The notes beneath the pieces were generated by a model. That model was given only the letters and a program-made list of their open reading frames with translations, was not told the DNA's origin and did no database searches. Shown here one piece after another: positions 33,907 to 42,214 of a stretch of DNA of 64,000 bases. Both the position numbers and the translations under genes were made by a program. How positions within the stretch are numbered: the stretch's first letter is position 1; each line of letters begins with the position of its first letter. Location of the stretch: positions 1-64,000 of the forward strand of contig MPDE01000011.1 of NCBI GenBank assembly GCA_001874335.1, in the 5' to 3' direction. The DNA comes from Bacteroidetes bacterium MedPE-SWsnd-G2 (GTDB lineage: Bacteria > Bacteroidota > Bacteroidia > Flavobacteriales > Flavobacteriaceae).

Positions 33907-34908
33907 TTGAATTCTGATGCTTTCATACTAGTTCTGGCATATCCCGATACCGTAGTAAGGGTGGCCGATGAATGGTATTCTCAACTTTTAAAATACGTTG
34001 GTGTAGGGAGTAAAGGTTACGTTAGAGCTGGGCACTCGGCTTTGGTCTTAATACGAAAACAGACGGGCGTTATAGAGTATTTTGATTTTGGTAGATATAT
34101 TACACCTGCTCCAATGGGAAGAGTTAGATGTGGTTATACAGATTTTGAAATAAAATTTCCCTTTAAGGCTTTGGTTGAGAATGACCATATTTTGAATGTT
34201 AATGAGATTTTGAGTTTTTTGGCTAATTCACCTCGAATAACCCATGGACAAGGGAAGCTTTATGCGAGTGTGAGTTCTAACGTAAATTACAAAAAGGCAG
34301 TTCAGTTTATTAGAAAGACTCAAAAGACAGGATTAATTAGATATGGTGCGTTTATAAAAAATGCTAGCAATTGCTCGCGTTTTGTTGCAGATGTTTTAGG
34401 AGTGGCTGTAACGGATTCTATTTTAAAACGAAAGTTGAAATTGTCTAATAGATTTACACCTAGTCCGATTGGAAATGTGATAAGAGTATCAAATAATTCG
34501 GAGGTGTATTGTGTGGCTGATTCTGGAGAAATTGAATTAAAAAAAGTGTCTATGTTTCAAATAAACAAAGCAGGATTTTTAGATCGATTGCCAAAATACA
34601 CTAGTACAGAATTAGGTAGTTTGTTGCCGATTCAAGTTGATAATTTGGGGCAATATGCCAAGTGGGTTCCTGGTATTGGAGCCGGAGCTTGGTTTGATTT
34701 GTATGAACAGTCAAAGAGCGGTAATTTGTTATTTAAAAGGGTTAACCCATATGGAACTGTTGATGTGCATGGGGTGTATGAGTCTCCCAAAAAAGGCTTT
34801 AGTTTAAATCGTGATTTTAAGTATGAAGGTTATGCAGATTGCCGTAGATTTTCTATCCGACAACATAATCAATTATATCATTTTAAATTGGTAGAAAGGA
34901 TCAATTAG
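33907..34908 (+). CDS. Uncharacterised protein (DUF6695-like) with permuted-papain-like motif order
   Basis: The 333-residue protein has no signal peptide or membrane helix. I associate it loosely with DUF6695 of Flavobacteriaceae. The first half has a His-containing segment RAGHSALVLI (His43) and, about 110 residues later, NASNCSRFVADVL (Cys156). This His-before-Cys order with a small-residue strand and a helix after the Cys resembles permuted NlpC/P60 (YiiX/YaeF-like) hydrolases. The second half (residues about 200-330) is of unknown fold. The only upstream in-frame start is TTG at 33907; a -7-like TACTTTG overlaps it, so the true start is uncertain. The 3' end overlaps apaG by four bases (convergent). 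Confidence 0.75.
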   Translation: MNSDAFILVLAYPDTVVRVADEWYSQLLKYVGVGSKGYVRAGHSALVLIRKQTGVIEYFDFGRYITPAPMGRVRCGYTDFEIKFPFKALVENDHILNVNEILSFLANSPRITHGQGKLYASVSSNVNYKKAVQFIRKTQKTGLIRYGAFIKNASNCSRFVADVLGVAVTDSILKRKLKLSNRFTPSPIGNVIRVSNNSEVYCVADSGEIELKKVSMFQINKAGFLDRLPKYTSTELGSLLPIQVDNLGQYAKWVPGIGAGAWFDLYEQSKSGNLLFKRVNPYGTVDVHGVYESPKKGFSLNRDFKYEGYADCRRFSIRQHNQLYHFKLVERIN

Positions 34909-35291
34909 TTTAAAGCAAAAGGTGCACTTAGTTTAAATGTTGGTATAATGACCTTAAACTTATTTGTGGTAGTAAAGTTAACCATGTTAAAGTAGCCTTG
35001 CATGGCTCCAAAAGGAGAAGTAAGTAAGCAGCCAGAGTTATACGTATGAGATTCTCCGGGTTTTATTACGGGTTTTTTCCCTATGACACCTTCACCTTCT
35101 ATGATTTCGGTATTGTTAAGCGCATCGTAGATATTCCAGTACCTCGAATTTAATTGAACCGAGTCCTTACTTTGGTTTTCTATGGTAATTTTATAGCCAA
35201 ACGCAAAATGCACCTTATAGTTTTTATAAAAGGTGCCTTCAAATGAAGTTTCAACTGAAATCTTAATACCGCTTGTAACTTGCTGTACCAT
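34905..35291 (-). CDS. apaG: ApaG-domain protein
   Basis: The 128-residue protein is a single ApaG (DUF525) domain of immunoglobulin-like fold. Conserved features are the N-terminal GIKISVETSF, FAFGYKITIENQSKDSVQL near residue 30, the EIIEGEGVIGKKPVIKPGES stretch near 62, the YNSGCLLTSPFGAMQGYFNM segment near 86 and a C-terminal FKVIIPTFKLSAPF. ApaG proteins are linked genetically to Co2+ resistance and diadenosine tetraphosphate metabolism, but their biochemical role is unclear. It is transcribed alone from TAAATTTG at 35331-35324. Confidence 0.95.
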   Translation of the reverse strand: MVQQVTSGIKISVETSFEGTFYKNYKVHFAFGYKITIENQSKDSVQLNSRYWNIYDALNNTEIIEGEGVIGKKPVIKPGESHTYNSGCLLTSPFGAMQGYFNMVNFTTTNKFKVIIPTFKLSAPFALN

Positions 35292-35323
35292 ATTTGTTTA
35301 AATAAGCTTATGCTAAAATAAGA

Positions 35324-35331
35324 CAAATTTA
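35324..35331 (-). promoter_or_regulatory. -7 element TAAATTTG for apaG
   Basis: Minus-strand match to TAnnTTTG, 33 bases upstream of the start codon. Confidence 0.5.
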
Positions 35332-35384
35332 ATTAAGGATAGTTGAGAATAGATTTTATAACATAAATATTAACAGAAATGGGA

Positions 35385-36740
35385 TTACGATTCTGAAAAT
35401 TCGGCTTCAATAATTTTAAAAAACGTATAAATATCCTGCGCCTTTAAGCTGCTATTAATGGTGACCATCCTCACAAAAGAAATAGCATTAAACTGGCCAT
35501 GACCAACCATTAGTTTTGAGTTTTGATATAGAGTTGAGCAGATGGTTTTAGCGGGGATTGATTTGTAATTAAAACAAACAGAAATGGAATTTGAAGGACT
35601 GTATAGCTTGTAGTCTTTATGGTTTGAAATGTAATTTTGAGCAATTTTAGAAAGTTCAAATTGAGTGTTTACCATGCTTTCAAGTCCAATGCTTCCAATA
35701 GATTTCCACAGCGTCCAAAATTTCAATGCATCATTCCGTCGTCCACATTGAAAAGAGGTTAATCCTGGGTTATAGTCATTTGTGTCAGTTTGGTATAGAT
35801 ATTCAGCTTCATTAGAAAATGAAGCGTAAAGTTGTTTTTTGTGTTGGGTTACAAATATGGAGCAGGTGAGCGGCGTGCCTAACATTTTATGTGCGTTGAA
35901 CGAAAAGCTATCAGAATGATTTACACCTTTGATGAGGTATTTGTGGTGTTCACTAAAGATAACCCCGCCGCAATAGGCACCATCAACATGCAGCCAAAGG
36001 TTGTGTTTTTTACTGATTTTTGCTATAGCTTCAATTGGATCAAAAACGCCTAAAACTGTTGTGCCTGCAGTTGCGTTTATGAAAGACGGATGCAATCCGT
36101 TTTTTTGATCAATACTTATTTGTGTTTCCAGCGCTTTGGCACTCATTTTTCCGTCTTCATCTACTGGAATCAACCTTATATTATCTCTTCCAACGCCTAT
36201 AAAAGCTGCATTTTTTGAAATGGAGTAATGTGAAGTAGTTGAGGTATAAAATATGAGTTGTTTTGATATTCCCGATGTTTTGATTGCAGGGTCTGATTTG
36301 TCTCGAGCCATAAGCATGGCCATAAAATTACACATAGAACCTCCAGTGGCAAAGGTGCCATAGCTCTCGATTGGGTAGTCAATAAGTTGGCAAACCTTAG
36401 TTAATATTACCTTTTCTAATTCAACCATTGGACCAGCTACCTTATAGGTGTACATGCTGTTGTTGAGCATAACGGCTAAAAGATCGCCTAAAGTTGCTGC
36501 AGGTTTTCGTCCTCCAAAAAGCTGATTAAAAAAAAGTGAACTGGCTGTTTTTGGAGTGTACTTTATTAGTTGTTTTAACAACTGTATGAGTTGAGCATCA
36601 TGAGAGGGCTCGTCTTTGACTTCTAAATCCAGAAAATCATGTAATTCTTCTGGCGGAATTTGTTTGCTTACACCTTCTAAAGATTCGTTTTCTAATGCAT
36701 ATTGAGCAAGTTCATTGAAAACTGAAAGTGTGTTTTTCAT
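35385..36740 (-). CDS. Group II pyridoxal-dependent decarboxylase
   Basis: The 451-residue fold-type I enzyme has the group II pattern: YGTFATGGSMCNFMAMLMAR near residue 125, TSTTSHYSISKNAAFIG near 165, INATAGTTVLGVFDPI near 215, LWLHVDGAYCGGVIF near 245 and the PLP lysine Lys285 in SFSFNAHKMLG. Members decarboxylate glutamate, cysteine sulfinate, 2,4-diaminobutyrate or aromatic amino acids. The substrate cannot be settled from sequence reading; the HVDGAY and NAHK motifs are shared by all. It lies 20 bases downstream of the plug-domain gene and is probably transcribed with it. Confidence 0.88.
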   Translation of the reverse strand: MKNTLSVFNELAQYALENESLEGVSKQIPPEELHDFLDLEVKDEPSHDAQLIQLLKQLIKYTPKTASSLFFNQLFGGRKPAATLGDLLAVMLNNSMYTYKVAGPMVELEKVILTKVCQLIDYPIESYGTFATGGSMCNFMAMLMARDKSDPAIKTSGISKQLIFYTSTTSHYSISKNAAFIGVGRDNIRLIPVDEDGKMSAKALETQISIDQKNGLHPSFINATAGTTVLGVFDPIEAIAKISKKHNLWLHVDGAYCGGVIFSEHHKYLIKGVNHSDSFSFNAHKMLGTPLTCSIFVTQHKKQLYASFSNEAEYLYQTDTNDYNPGLTSFQCGRRNDALKFWTLWKSIGSIGLESMVNTQFELSKIAQNYISNHKDYKLYSPSNSISVCFNYKSIPAKTICSTLYQNSKLMVGHGQFNAISFVRMVTINSSLKAQDIYTFFKIIEAEFSES

Positions 36741-36760
36741 AGGTGTAAACTTCAGTAAGT

Positions 36761-38014
36761 TTAATTTGAAATGTTTATCGAAGATGCTTCGCCTTTACCA
36801 ATTAATCGGTCATATCGCCCGCCCAAATTTCTATAGTAAACATACACATTGTAGGTGTTTTCAGTTTGGTAAAAATTACCGCTAATCGCTCCTTCTTGTA
36901 AATTGTTGTTTTCATCAACTACTACATATTTGTAGTTGTAAAACCCTTGTTTTAATGTAAGGCTGCATTCGTAAAGTTGCTTATCTTCATTAAACCACAT
37001 TCTATTGCTTTCGTCTAAATTAAAACTGTTGTAGTTTCCGTAGATGTAAATATGTTGCCCTTCTTTTAATTTTGGATGTTGCAACGCAAAATGTAAAACG
37101 GTATAATCGGCTTCAATTCTAACATCGTCTGTGTCTAATGCTGTGATTAAAAAATTACCGTTAATATCAGGATTATAAGTATAGCTGGTGTTGTATCGAG
37201 GTGTGTTTATGAAGAGGAAATTGTTGTAAATGTCTAAAAGCTCAATAAATTGAACTCCTACATTCGCGCCTCTAACATCTTTGTTTTCGAAATATAAATA
37301 TTCGTTTCCAGCCCAAAAACTTGAAGCTTTTGGGTATTTGTATATGAGTTGACTGCCAAGAGTGTATTGCGGCTTTAAATTAGTGATTGCAGTGTTTAGG
37401 TTGTTGTTTTGAACGACCAAAGTTTTTACAGTTTCATTCGGATTTGTTAAGGTTAGGCTTCCTGAATCTATTTTAAAATCAACCGATTGTTTTTCATTGA
37501 TTGTAGATACATCTCGAGAGCGTTTAATCTCTATGCCTACATTTACCAAATCCTCATAAATCATAAATTTCTTCGAAAACATTAATTCGTCATAACTGTT
37601 ATAAATCGAAATTAAATAGTTTCCCGATTTGGTTAATGCTCTGGTTTGTTCATTTGGTATTTGTAATACGTAATGTGAGTAGATTTGATAAGTGTTAAAG
37701 GAGTTTAGGTAGTCTCTAATTCTTTGGTTGTCAAAACCACGCATAAATTCGGTTTTCATTAAACGTGAAGGCGTCCAATCAAAATCAAAATGCTCTATTT
37801 TATAGTAGAAGTCGGCTTCATCACCATTAAGAGCGTCAAATTCTAAAGTAACGGGGCTTCCCATTAAAATCACAGGTAATTGACTCACTTGAGTATCCCC
37901 CTTAAAGGTGATGGTTTTTATGTAGTCAGGAGGTGTTTGTTCCTGTATTTGAGCATATAAAACCAGCTTAGAAAATAGGAGAAGAAGTAGGATTGATTTA
38001 GAGAAAGGCGTCAT
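36761..38014 (-). CDS. Type IX secretion plug-domain protein (DUF5103 family)
   Basis: The 417-residue exported protein has a signal peptide ending near LVLYAQ. The N-terminal part (PPDYIKTITFKG, PVTLEFDALNGDEADFYYKIEHFDFDW near residues 30-85) is the conserved start of the DUF5103 family, now described as the T9SS plug protein. A later beta-sandwich region (IYGNYNSFNLDESNRMWFNED, GFYNYKYVVVDENN near 325-365) resembles a carbohydrate-binding-like Ig fold. In F. johnsoniae a Plug protein occupies the SprA translocon pore when PorV is absent. The -7 element TATTTTTG lies at 38050-38043. Together with porT it shows that a T9SS is encoded in this genome. Confidence 0.85.
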   Translation of the reverse strand: MTPFSKSILLLLLFSKLVLYAQIQEQTPPDYIKTITFKGDTQVSQLPVILMGSPVTLEFDALNGDEADFYYKIEHFDFDWTPSRLMKTEFMRGFDNQRIRDYLNSFNTYQIYSHYVLQIPNEQTRALTKSGNYLISIYNSYDELMFSKKFMIYEDLVNVGIEIKRSRDVSTINEKQSVDFKIDSGSLTLTNPNETVKTLVVQNNNLNTAITNLKPQYTLGSQLIYKYPKASSFWAGNEYLYFENKDVRGANVGVQFIELLDIYNNFLFINTPRYNTSYTYNPDINGNFLITALDTDDVRIEADYTVLHFALQHPKLKEGQHIYIYGNYNSFNLDESNRMWFNEDKQLYECSLTLKQGFYNYKYVVVDENNNLQEGAISGNFYQTENTYNVYVYYRNLGGRYDRLIGKGEASSINISN

Positions 38015-38042
38015 TCATCGATATTTGTTATGTAAATATAAT

Positions 38043-38050
38043 CAAAAATA
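38043..38050 (-). promoter_or_regulatory. -7 element TATTTTTG for the plug-domain gene
   Basis: Minus-strand match to TAnnTTTG, 28 bases upstream of the start codon. Confidence 0.5.
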
Positions 38051-38125
38051 ATACCTAAGCATTTTAAAGGGGTGAATAGGGTAAAATTCTGTCCTATTTA
38101 TTATGAAATCTGAGTTATAAATTCG

Positions 38126-38133
38126 TATTTTTG
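38126..38133 (+). promoter_or_regulatory. -7 element TATTTTTG for the nqr operon
   Basis: Matches TAnnTTTG, giving a leader of about 57 bases before nqrA. No TTG is at the normal -33 spacing. Confidence 0.5.
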
Positions 38134-38195
38134 CAGCGATTTTTAAGTCATTTAAAAATCTTAGTCAGAATAACTATTAACAAATAGATTTACAT

Positions 38196-39551
38196 ATGTC
38201 AAACGACATTAAGATTAAAAAAGGTCTGGATATAAAACTTAAAGGCGCTGCTGAGAAAGTCACAGAAAACGCTATTTTAAGTAATTATTTCCAAGTTAGA
38301 CCAGAAGACTTTCACGGAATCACCCCTAAACTTGTTGTAAAAGAAGGATCTAAAATTAAGGCTGGAGAGCCTTTGTTTTATGATAAATCTAACGAAGCAG
38401 TAAAGTTTGTATCTCCAACTTCTGGAGAGGTGATAGAAATTGTCCGTGGGGAGAAGAGACGTATTTTGTCTGTGAAAATTCAAGCAGATAAATCCCAAGA
38501 TTTTCAAGATTATGGTAGCTTAAATGTAGATTCTGCAAATGCAGAAGCTATTAAAGCAAGATTGTTAGAAAGTGGTTGTTGGCCATTTATCATGCAACGC
38601 CCTTACCATATTATTGCTAATCCAGAAGTGGCGCCAAAAGCAATTTTTGTATCAGCTTACGCTAGTGCACCTTTAGCTGCAGATTACGATTACGTATTGC
38701 AAGGTAAAGAAGCAGAGTTACAAGTCGCAATAACAGCTTTAGGAAAATTAACTTCAGGAAAAGTACATGTAAGTGTTGGTGCTAAATCTAATTCTCCTTT
38801 ATCAGGATTGTCAGGAATTCAACTTCATAAAGTTTCTGGACCACACCCATCAGGGAATGTAGGAACACAAATTAATAAGATTGACCCTGTAAATAAAGGT
38901 GAAGTGGTTTGGACCGTTAGCCCTCAAGACTTAGTAATCATGGGAGAGCTATTGTTAACTGGTAAATTCAATGCTGAGCGTATTGTTGCTCTTGCTGGAT
39001 CATCGGTTAAATCACCACGTTATTTCGTGACAAAAATTGGAGCAGAAGTAGCTACTATGGTTTACGATAAAGGTGTTGATAAAAATGATAATAGTCGTAT
39101 CATCTCAGGAAATGTACTTAGTGGTAAACAGGTTAAGCCTGATGGTGCTTTAGATTATTACAGTAATGTAATTTCTGTTATTCCAGAAGGAAACGATTAC
39201 GAACTTTTTGGATGGAATAAACCAATTTTTGACAAAGTATCTGTGAGTAGATCTTTTACATTCTCATGGTTATTCCCTAATAAAGAATATGCTTTAAACA
39301 CTAATACTAACGGAGAGCACAGAGCTTTTGTTACCACTGGTGTGTATGAAGAAGTTTTTCCATTGGATATCTTTCCAATGCAAATTCTGAAAGCATGTAT
39401 GTATAATGACTTAGACGAAATGGAAGCTTTAGGAATGTACGAAGTTGCTCCTGAAGATTTCGCGTTAACAGAATTTGTTTGCGTATCTAAGCAGCCACAT
39501 CAAGATATTATTAGAAAAGGTTTGGACTTAATGATTAAAGAAATAGGATAG
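38196..39551 (+). CDS. nqrA: Na+-translocating NADH:quinone oxidoreductase subunit A
   Basis: The 451-residue peripheral subunit of the six-subunit sodium pump. It is soluble with no signal or membrane segment. Family landmarks are KKGLDIKLKGAAEK at the N-terminus, GITPKLVVKEGSKIKAGEPLFYDK near residue 40, LLESGCWPFIMQRPYHIIA near 125, HPSGNVGTQINKIDP near 215 and PLDIFPMQILKACMYNDLDEMEALGMYEV near 390. It interacts with NqrB and has been linked to quinone binding. It is the first gene of the nqrABCDEF operon; nqrB starts two bases after its stop. Confidence 0.96.
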   Translation: MSNDIKIKKGLDIKLKGAAEKVTENAILSNYFQVRPEDFHGITPKLVVKEGSKIKAGEPLFYDKSNEAVKFVSPTSGEVIEIVRGEKRRILSVKIQADKSQDFQDYGSLNVDSANAEAIKARLLESGCWPFIMQRPYHIIANPEVAPKAIFVSAYASAPLAADYDYVLQGKEAELQVAITALGKLTSGKVHVSVGAKSNSPLSGLSGIQLHKVSGPHPSGNVGTQINKIDPVNKGEVVWTVSPQDLVIMGELLLTGKFNAERIVALAGSSVKSPRYFVTKIGAEVATMVYDKGVDKNDNSRIISGNVLSGKQVKPDGALDYYSNVISVIPEGNDYELFGWNKPIFDKVSVSRSFTFSWLFPNKEYALNTNTNGEHRAFVTTGVYEEVFPLDIFPMQILKACMYNDLDEMEALGMYEVAPEDFALTEFVCVSKQPHQDIIRKGLDLMIKEIG

Positions 39552-39553
39552 GC

Positions 39554-40753
39554 ATGAGTTTAAAAAGTAATTTACATAACTTAAAAGAAAAATACAAAGG
39601 CACTAAAATGGCCCCTGCATTTAATGCAATCCATACCTTTTTGTATTTGCCAAATGAGACCACTCATAATGGTACTCATATTAAAGCAGCCGACGATTTA
39701 AAACGTACAATGAATATTGTAATCATGGCATTAGTACCATGTTTAATATTTGGTATGTTTAATGCCGGTTACCAACATTTCAATGCCTTAGGTACGCCTG
39801 TAGAGTTTTTATCTTGGGATGCATTTTGGATTGGAATTGTAAAGGTTTTACCATTAGTAATCGTGTCTTACGGTGTTGGTTTAGCGATCGAATTTTTATT
39901 CGCAGTAATTAAAAAACACGAAGTAGAAGAAGGATACTTAGTTACGGGTATGTTAGTACCTTTAATTGTGCCTATTGACACACCCTTATGGATGTTAGCT
40001 GTTGCAGTTGCATTTGGTGTAGTAATCGGTAAAGAAGTATTTGGTGGTACAGGAATGAATATCTTAAATCCTGCACTTACAATTAGAGCATTTTTATTCT
40101 TTGCATATCCAACTTGGATGTCTGGAGATAAAGTGTGGGTTCACGGTGCTGTTGAGCGTGCAAACGAAGTAGCAGGTGGAGCACAATTAGATGCTATTTC
40201 TGGTGAAACTATTTTAGGTAGTTTGGCTCAGAATAACGATGTGTCTTATAGTATTTCTGATATGTTCTTCGGATATATTCCTGGTTCAATTGGAGAGACC
40301 TCTACATTCTTAATCTTATTAGGTGGTTTGTTCTTAATCTTTTCTAAGGTTGGAAGCTGGAGAATTATGTTGTCTTCAGTGATAGGAGCTTTAGTAATGG
40401 GATTAATCTTTAACGGCGTAGTGTCTTCAGGATGGATCACAGAATCAAGTAAGTTTTACAGTTTAATGAGCACAGAATTCTGGCATCACCTATTAATTGG
40501 TGGATTTGCTTTTGGTACTGTGTTTATGGCTACAGACCCAGTTACAGCTTCTCAAACAAATAAAGGGAAATGGATATATGGTTTCTTAGTAGGATTTATT
40601 TCTATTATGATACGTGTATTTAATCCTGCATATCCAGAAGGTGTAATGTTAGCAATTTTATTAATGAATGTGTTCGCACCAACTATTGATCATTACATCG
40701 TTCAAGGTAATGTTAAGCGAAGACTAAAACGTTTAAAAGCAAAAACGGCATAA
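39554..40753 (+). CDS. nqrB: Na+-NQR subunit B
   Basis: The 399-residue polytopic membrane subunit carries covalent FMN on a threonine and takes part in quinone reduction. It has about ten hydrophobic segments and landmarks GYLVTGMLVPLIVPIDTPLWM near residue 128, FGGTGMNILNPALTIRAF near 163 and GTVFMATDPVTASQT near 325. The flavinylation site should be Thr219 in DAISGET; the usual motif is (S/T)GAT, so Glu replaces Ala here. ApbE, the enzyme that attaches FMN, is encoded at the end of the operon region. Confidence 0.96.
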   Translation: MSLKSNLHNLKEKYKGTKMAPAFNAIHTFLYLPNETTHNGTHIKAADDLKRTMNIVIMALVPCLIFGMFNAGYQHFNALGTPVEFLSWDAFWIGIVKVLPLVIVSYGVGLAIEFLFAVIKKHEVEEGYLVTGMLVPLIVPIDTPLWMLAVAVAFGVVIGKEVFGGTGMNILNPALTIRAFLFFAYPTWMSGDKVWVHGAVERANEVAGGAQLDAISGETILGSLAQNNDVSYSISDMFFGYIPGSIGETSTFLILLGGLFLIFSKVGSWRIMLSSVIGALVMGLIFNGVVSSGWITESSKFYSLMSTEFWHHLLIGGFAFGTVFMATDPVTASQTNKGKWIYGFLVGFISIMIRVFNPAYPEGVMLAILLMNVFAPTIDHYIVQGNVKRRLKRLKAKTA

Positions 40754-40755
40754 CG

Positions 40756-41508
40756 ATGGAAAAGAGAACAGATAAAAATTCATATACTATAATTTTTGCC
40801 ATCGGAATGGTGGTAATTGTAGGTTCGTTATTGGCTTTTGCAGCATCTTCTTTACAACCTAATATTTCTGAAAATAAACGTTTAGAAAAGCAGCAAAACA
40901 TTTTGTATGCTATGGGTGTAAACGAAAACGATGAAAGTAGTGCAACTTTTGTATCTACAGATGTTGTTGCTGAAAAGTTTGACAAATACATTACTAAACA
41001 ATTAGTAATTGAAGGTAATAAGCAAACAGAGGATGAAAATGCTTATTTAATTGATATCAAGAAGGAAAAAGCTGCAGCTAAAGATCCTTCTTACACAAGA
41101 CGTTTACCTTTGTTTATTGGTGAGAAAGACGGTAATACGTTTTACATCGCACCAATTAGAGGTAAAGGATTATGGGATGCAATTTGGGCTTATGTAGCTA
41201 TGGATGAAAACATGGTTGTTCAAGGTGCTTATTTTGACCATAAAGGAGAAACACCAGGATTAGGGGCTAACATCAAACAACGTTTCTTTATGGACGATTT
41301 TATTGGTGAGAACTTAAAATCTAATGGTGTGTTTAAAGGGATTACTGTTGCAAAAGGTAATGCTGATCCAAAGAACAATGACAAGACAGATAATGAGGTT
41401 GATGCAATTGCAGGAGCTACAATTACTGGTGATGGTGTAACTGCCATGATTAAAAGTGATTTGAAACTTTACGAGCCTTATTTTAATACTTTAAAAAACA
41501 ACAATTAA
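40756..41508 (+). CDS. nqrC: Na+-NQR subunit C
   Basis: The 250-residue subunit has one N-terminal membrane helix (IIFAIGMVVIVGSLLAFAASSL, about residues 11-32) and a periplasmic FMN-binding domain. The flavinylation motif is intact: DAIAGATITGDGV near residue 215-227, where the second threonine of AGATIT is the expected FMN acceptor for ApbE. The GLWDAIWAYVAM and YFDHKGETPGLGANI segments are typical. It begins two bases after nqrB and ends three bases before nqrD. Confidence 0.96.
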   Translation: MEKRTDKNSYTIIFAIGMVVIVGSLLAFAASSLQPNISENKRLEKQQNILYAMGVNENDESSATFVSTDVVAEKFDKYITKQLVIEGNKQTEDENAYLIDIKKEKAAAKDPSYTRRLPLFIGEKDGNTFYIAPIRGKGLWDAIWAYVAMDENMVVQGAYFDHKGETPGLGANIKQRFFMDDFIGENLKSNGVFKGITVAKGNADPKNNDKTDNEVDAIAGATITGDGVTAMIKSDLKLYEPYFNTLKNNN

Positions 41509-41511
41509 TTT

Positions 41512-42159
41512 ATGGGACTTTTATCAAAGAAAGACAGCAAATTAATATTAGATCCATTAGCGGATAATAACCCAATAACTATTCAAGTATTAGGTATTTG
41601 TTCTGCATTAGCAATTACAGCCGAGTTAAAGGCGTCAATTGTAATGGCAATTTCGGTATTGTTTGTTTTAGGAATAGGAAACGTAGTGATTTCATTAATT
41701 AGAAACATTATACCTTCTAAGATTAGAATTATTGTTCAACTAATTGTTGTTGCAACCTTAGTAATTATAGTTGATTTAGTATTAAAAGCTTTTGCTTACG
41801 AATTGAGTAAAACACTTTCTGTATTCGTTGGTTTAATTATTACCAACTGTATTATTATGGGACGTTTTGAAGCCTTTGCATTAGGTAACGGACCTTGGCG
41901 TTCATTCCTTGATGGAATTGGAAATTCGTTAGGATACGGTGTAATTTTGATTATGGTAGGTTTCTTTAGAGAATTATTAGGTTCTGGTACGTTATTAGGA
42001 TTTAAAGTTCTTGGTGATCCTATTGAGAAAACAGGATTGTATGCACTTGGATATGAAAACAACGGATTTATGTTATTGTCACCAATGGCTTTAATTGTTG
42101 TGGGAATCATTATTTGGGTACAACGTAGTAGAAACAAAGCATTAATCGAAGATCATTAA
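41512..42159 (+). CDS. nqrD: Na+-NQR subunit D
   Basis: The 215-residue membrane subunit has six helices in the inverted-repeat NqrD/RnfA arrangement. Landmarks are DPLADNNPITIQVLGICSALA near residue 15, IVGLIITNCIIMGRFEAFALGN-like sequence near 105-125 (GLIITNCIIMGR) and VGFFRELLGSGTLLGF near 148. The NqrD/NqrE pair coordinates an intramembrane iron site through conserved cysteines; the Cys in ITNCIIMGR and in LGICSAL are present. The 55-base gap to nqrE contains a hairpin. Confidence 0.96.
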   Translation: MGLLSKKDSKLILDPLADNNPITIQVLGICSALAITAELKASIVMAISVLFVLGIGNVVISLIRNIIPSKIRIIVQLIVVATLVIIVDLVLKAFAYELSKTLSVFVGLIITNCIIMGRFEAFALGNGPWRSFLDGIGNSLGYGVILIMVGFFRELLGSGTLLGFKVLGDPIEKTGLYALGYENNGFMLLSPMALIVVGIIIWVQRSRNKALIEDH

Positions 42160-42170
42160 TCGTTAGGGCT

Positions 42171-42192
42171 CACTTAATTTTTGAATTAAGTG
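42171..42192 (+). promoter_or_regulatory. Hairpin in the nqrD-nqrE spacer
   Basis: CACTTAATT and AATTAAGTG are perfect 9-base arms around TTTG. There is no T run after it, so it is more likely an RNA processing or stability element than a terminator. This 55-base spacer is the only sizeable gap within nqrA-F. Confidence 0.5.
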
Positions 42193-42214
42193 GTACTCTA
42201 AATACCAAAAATAT

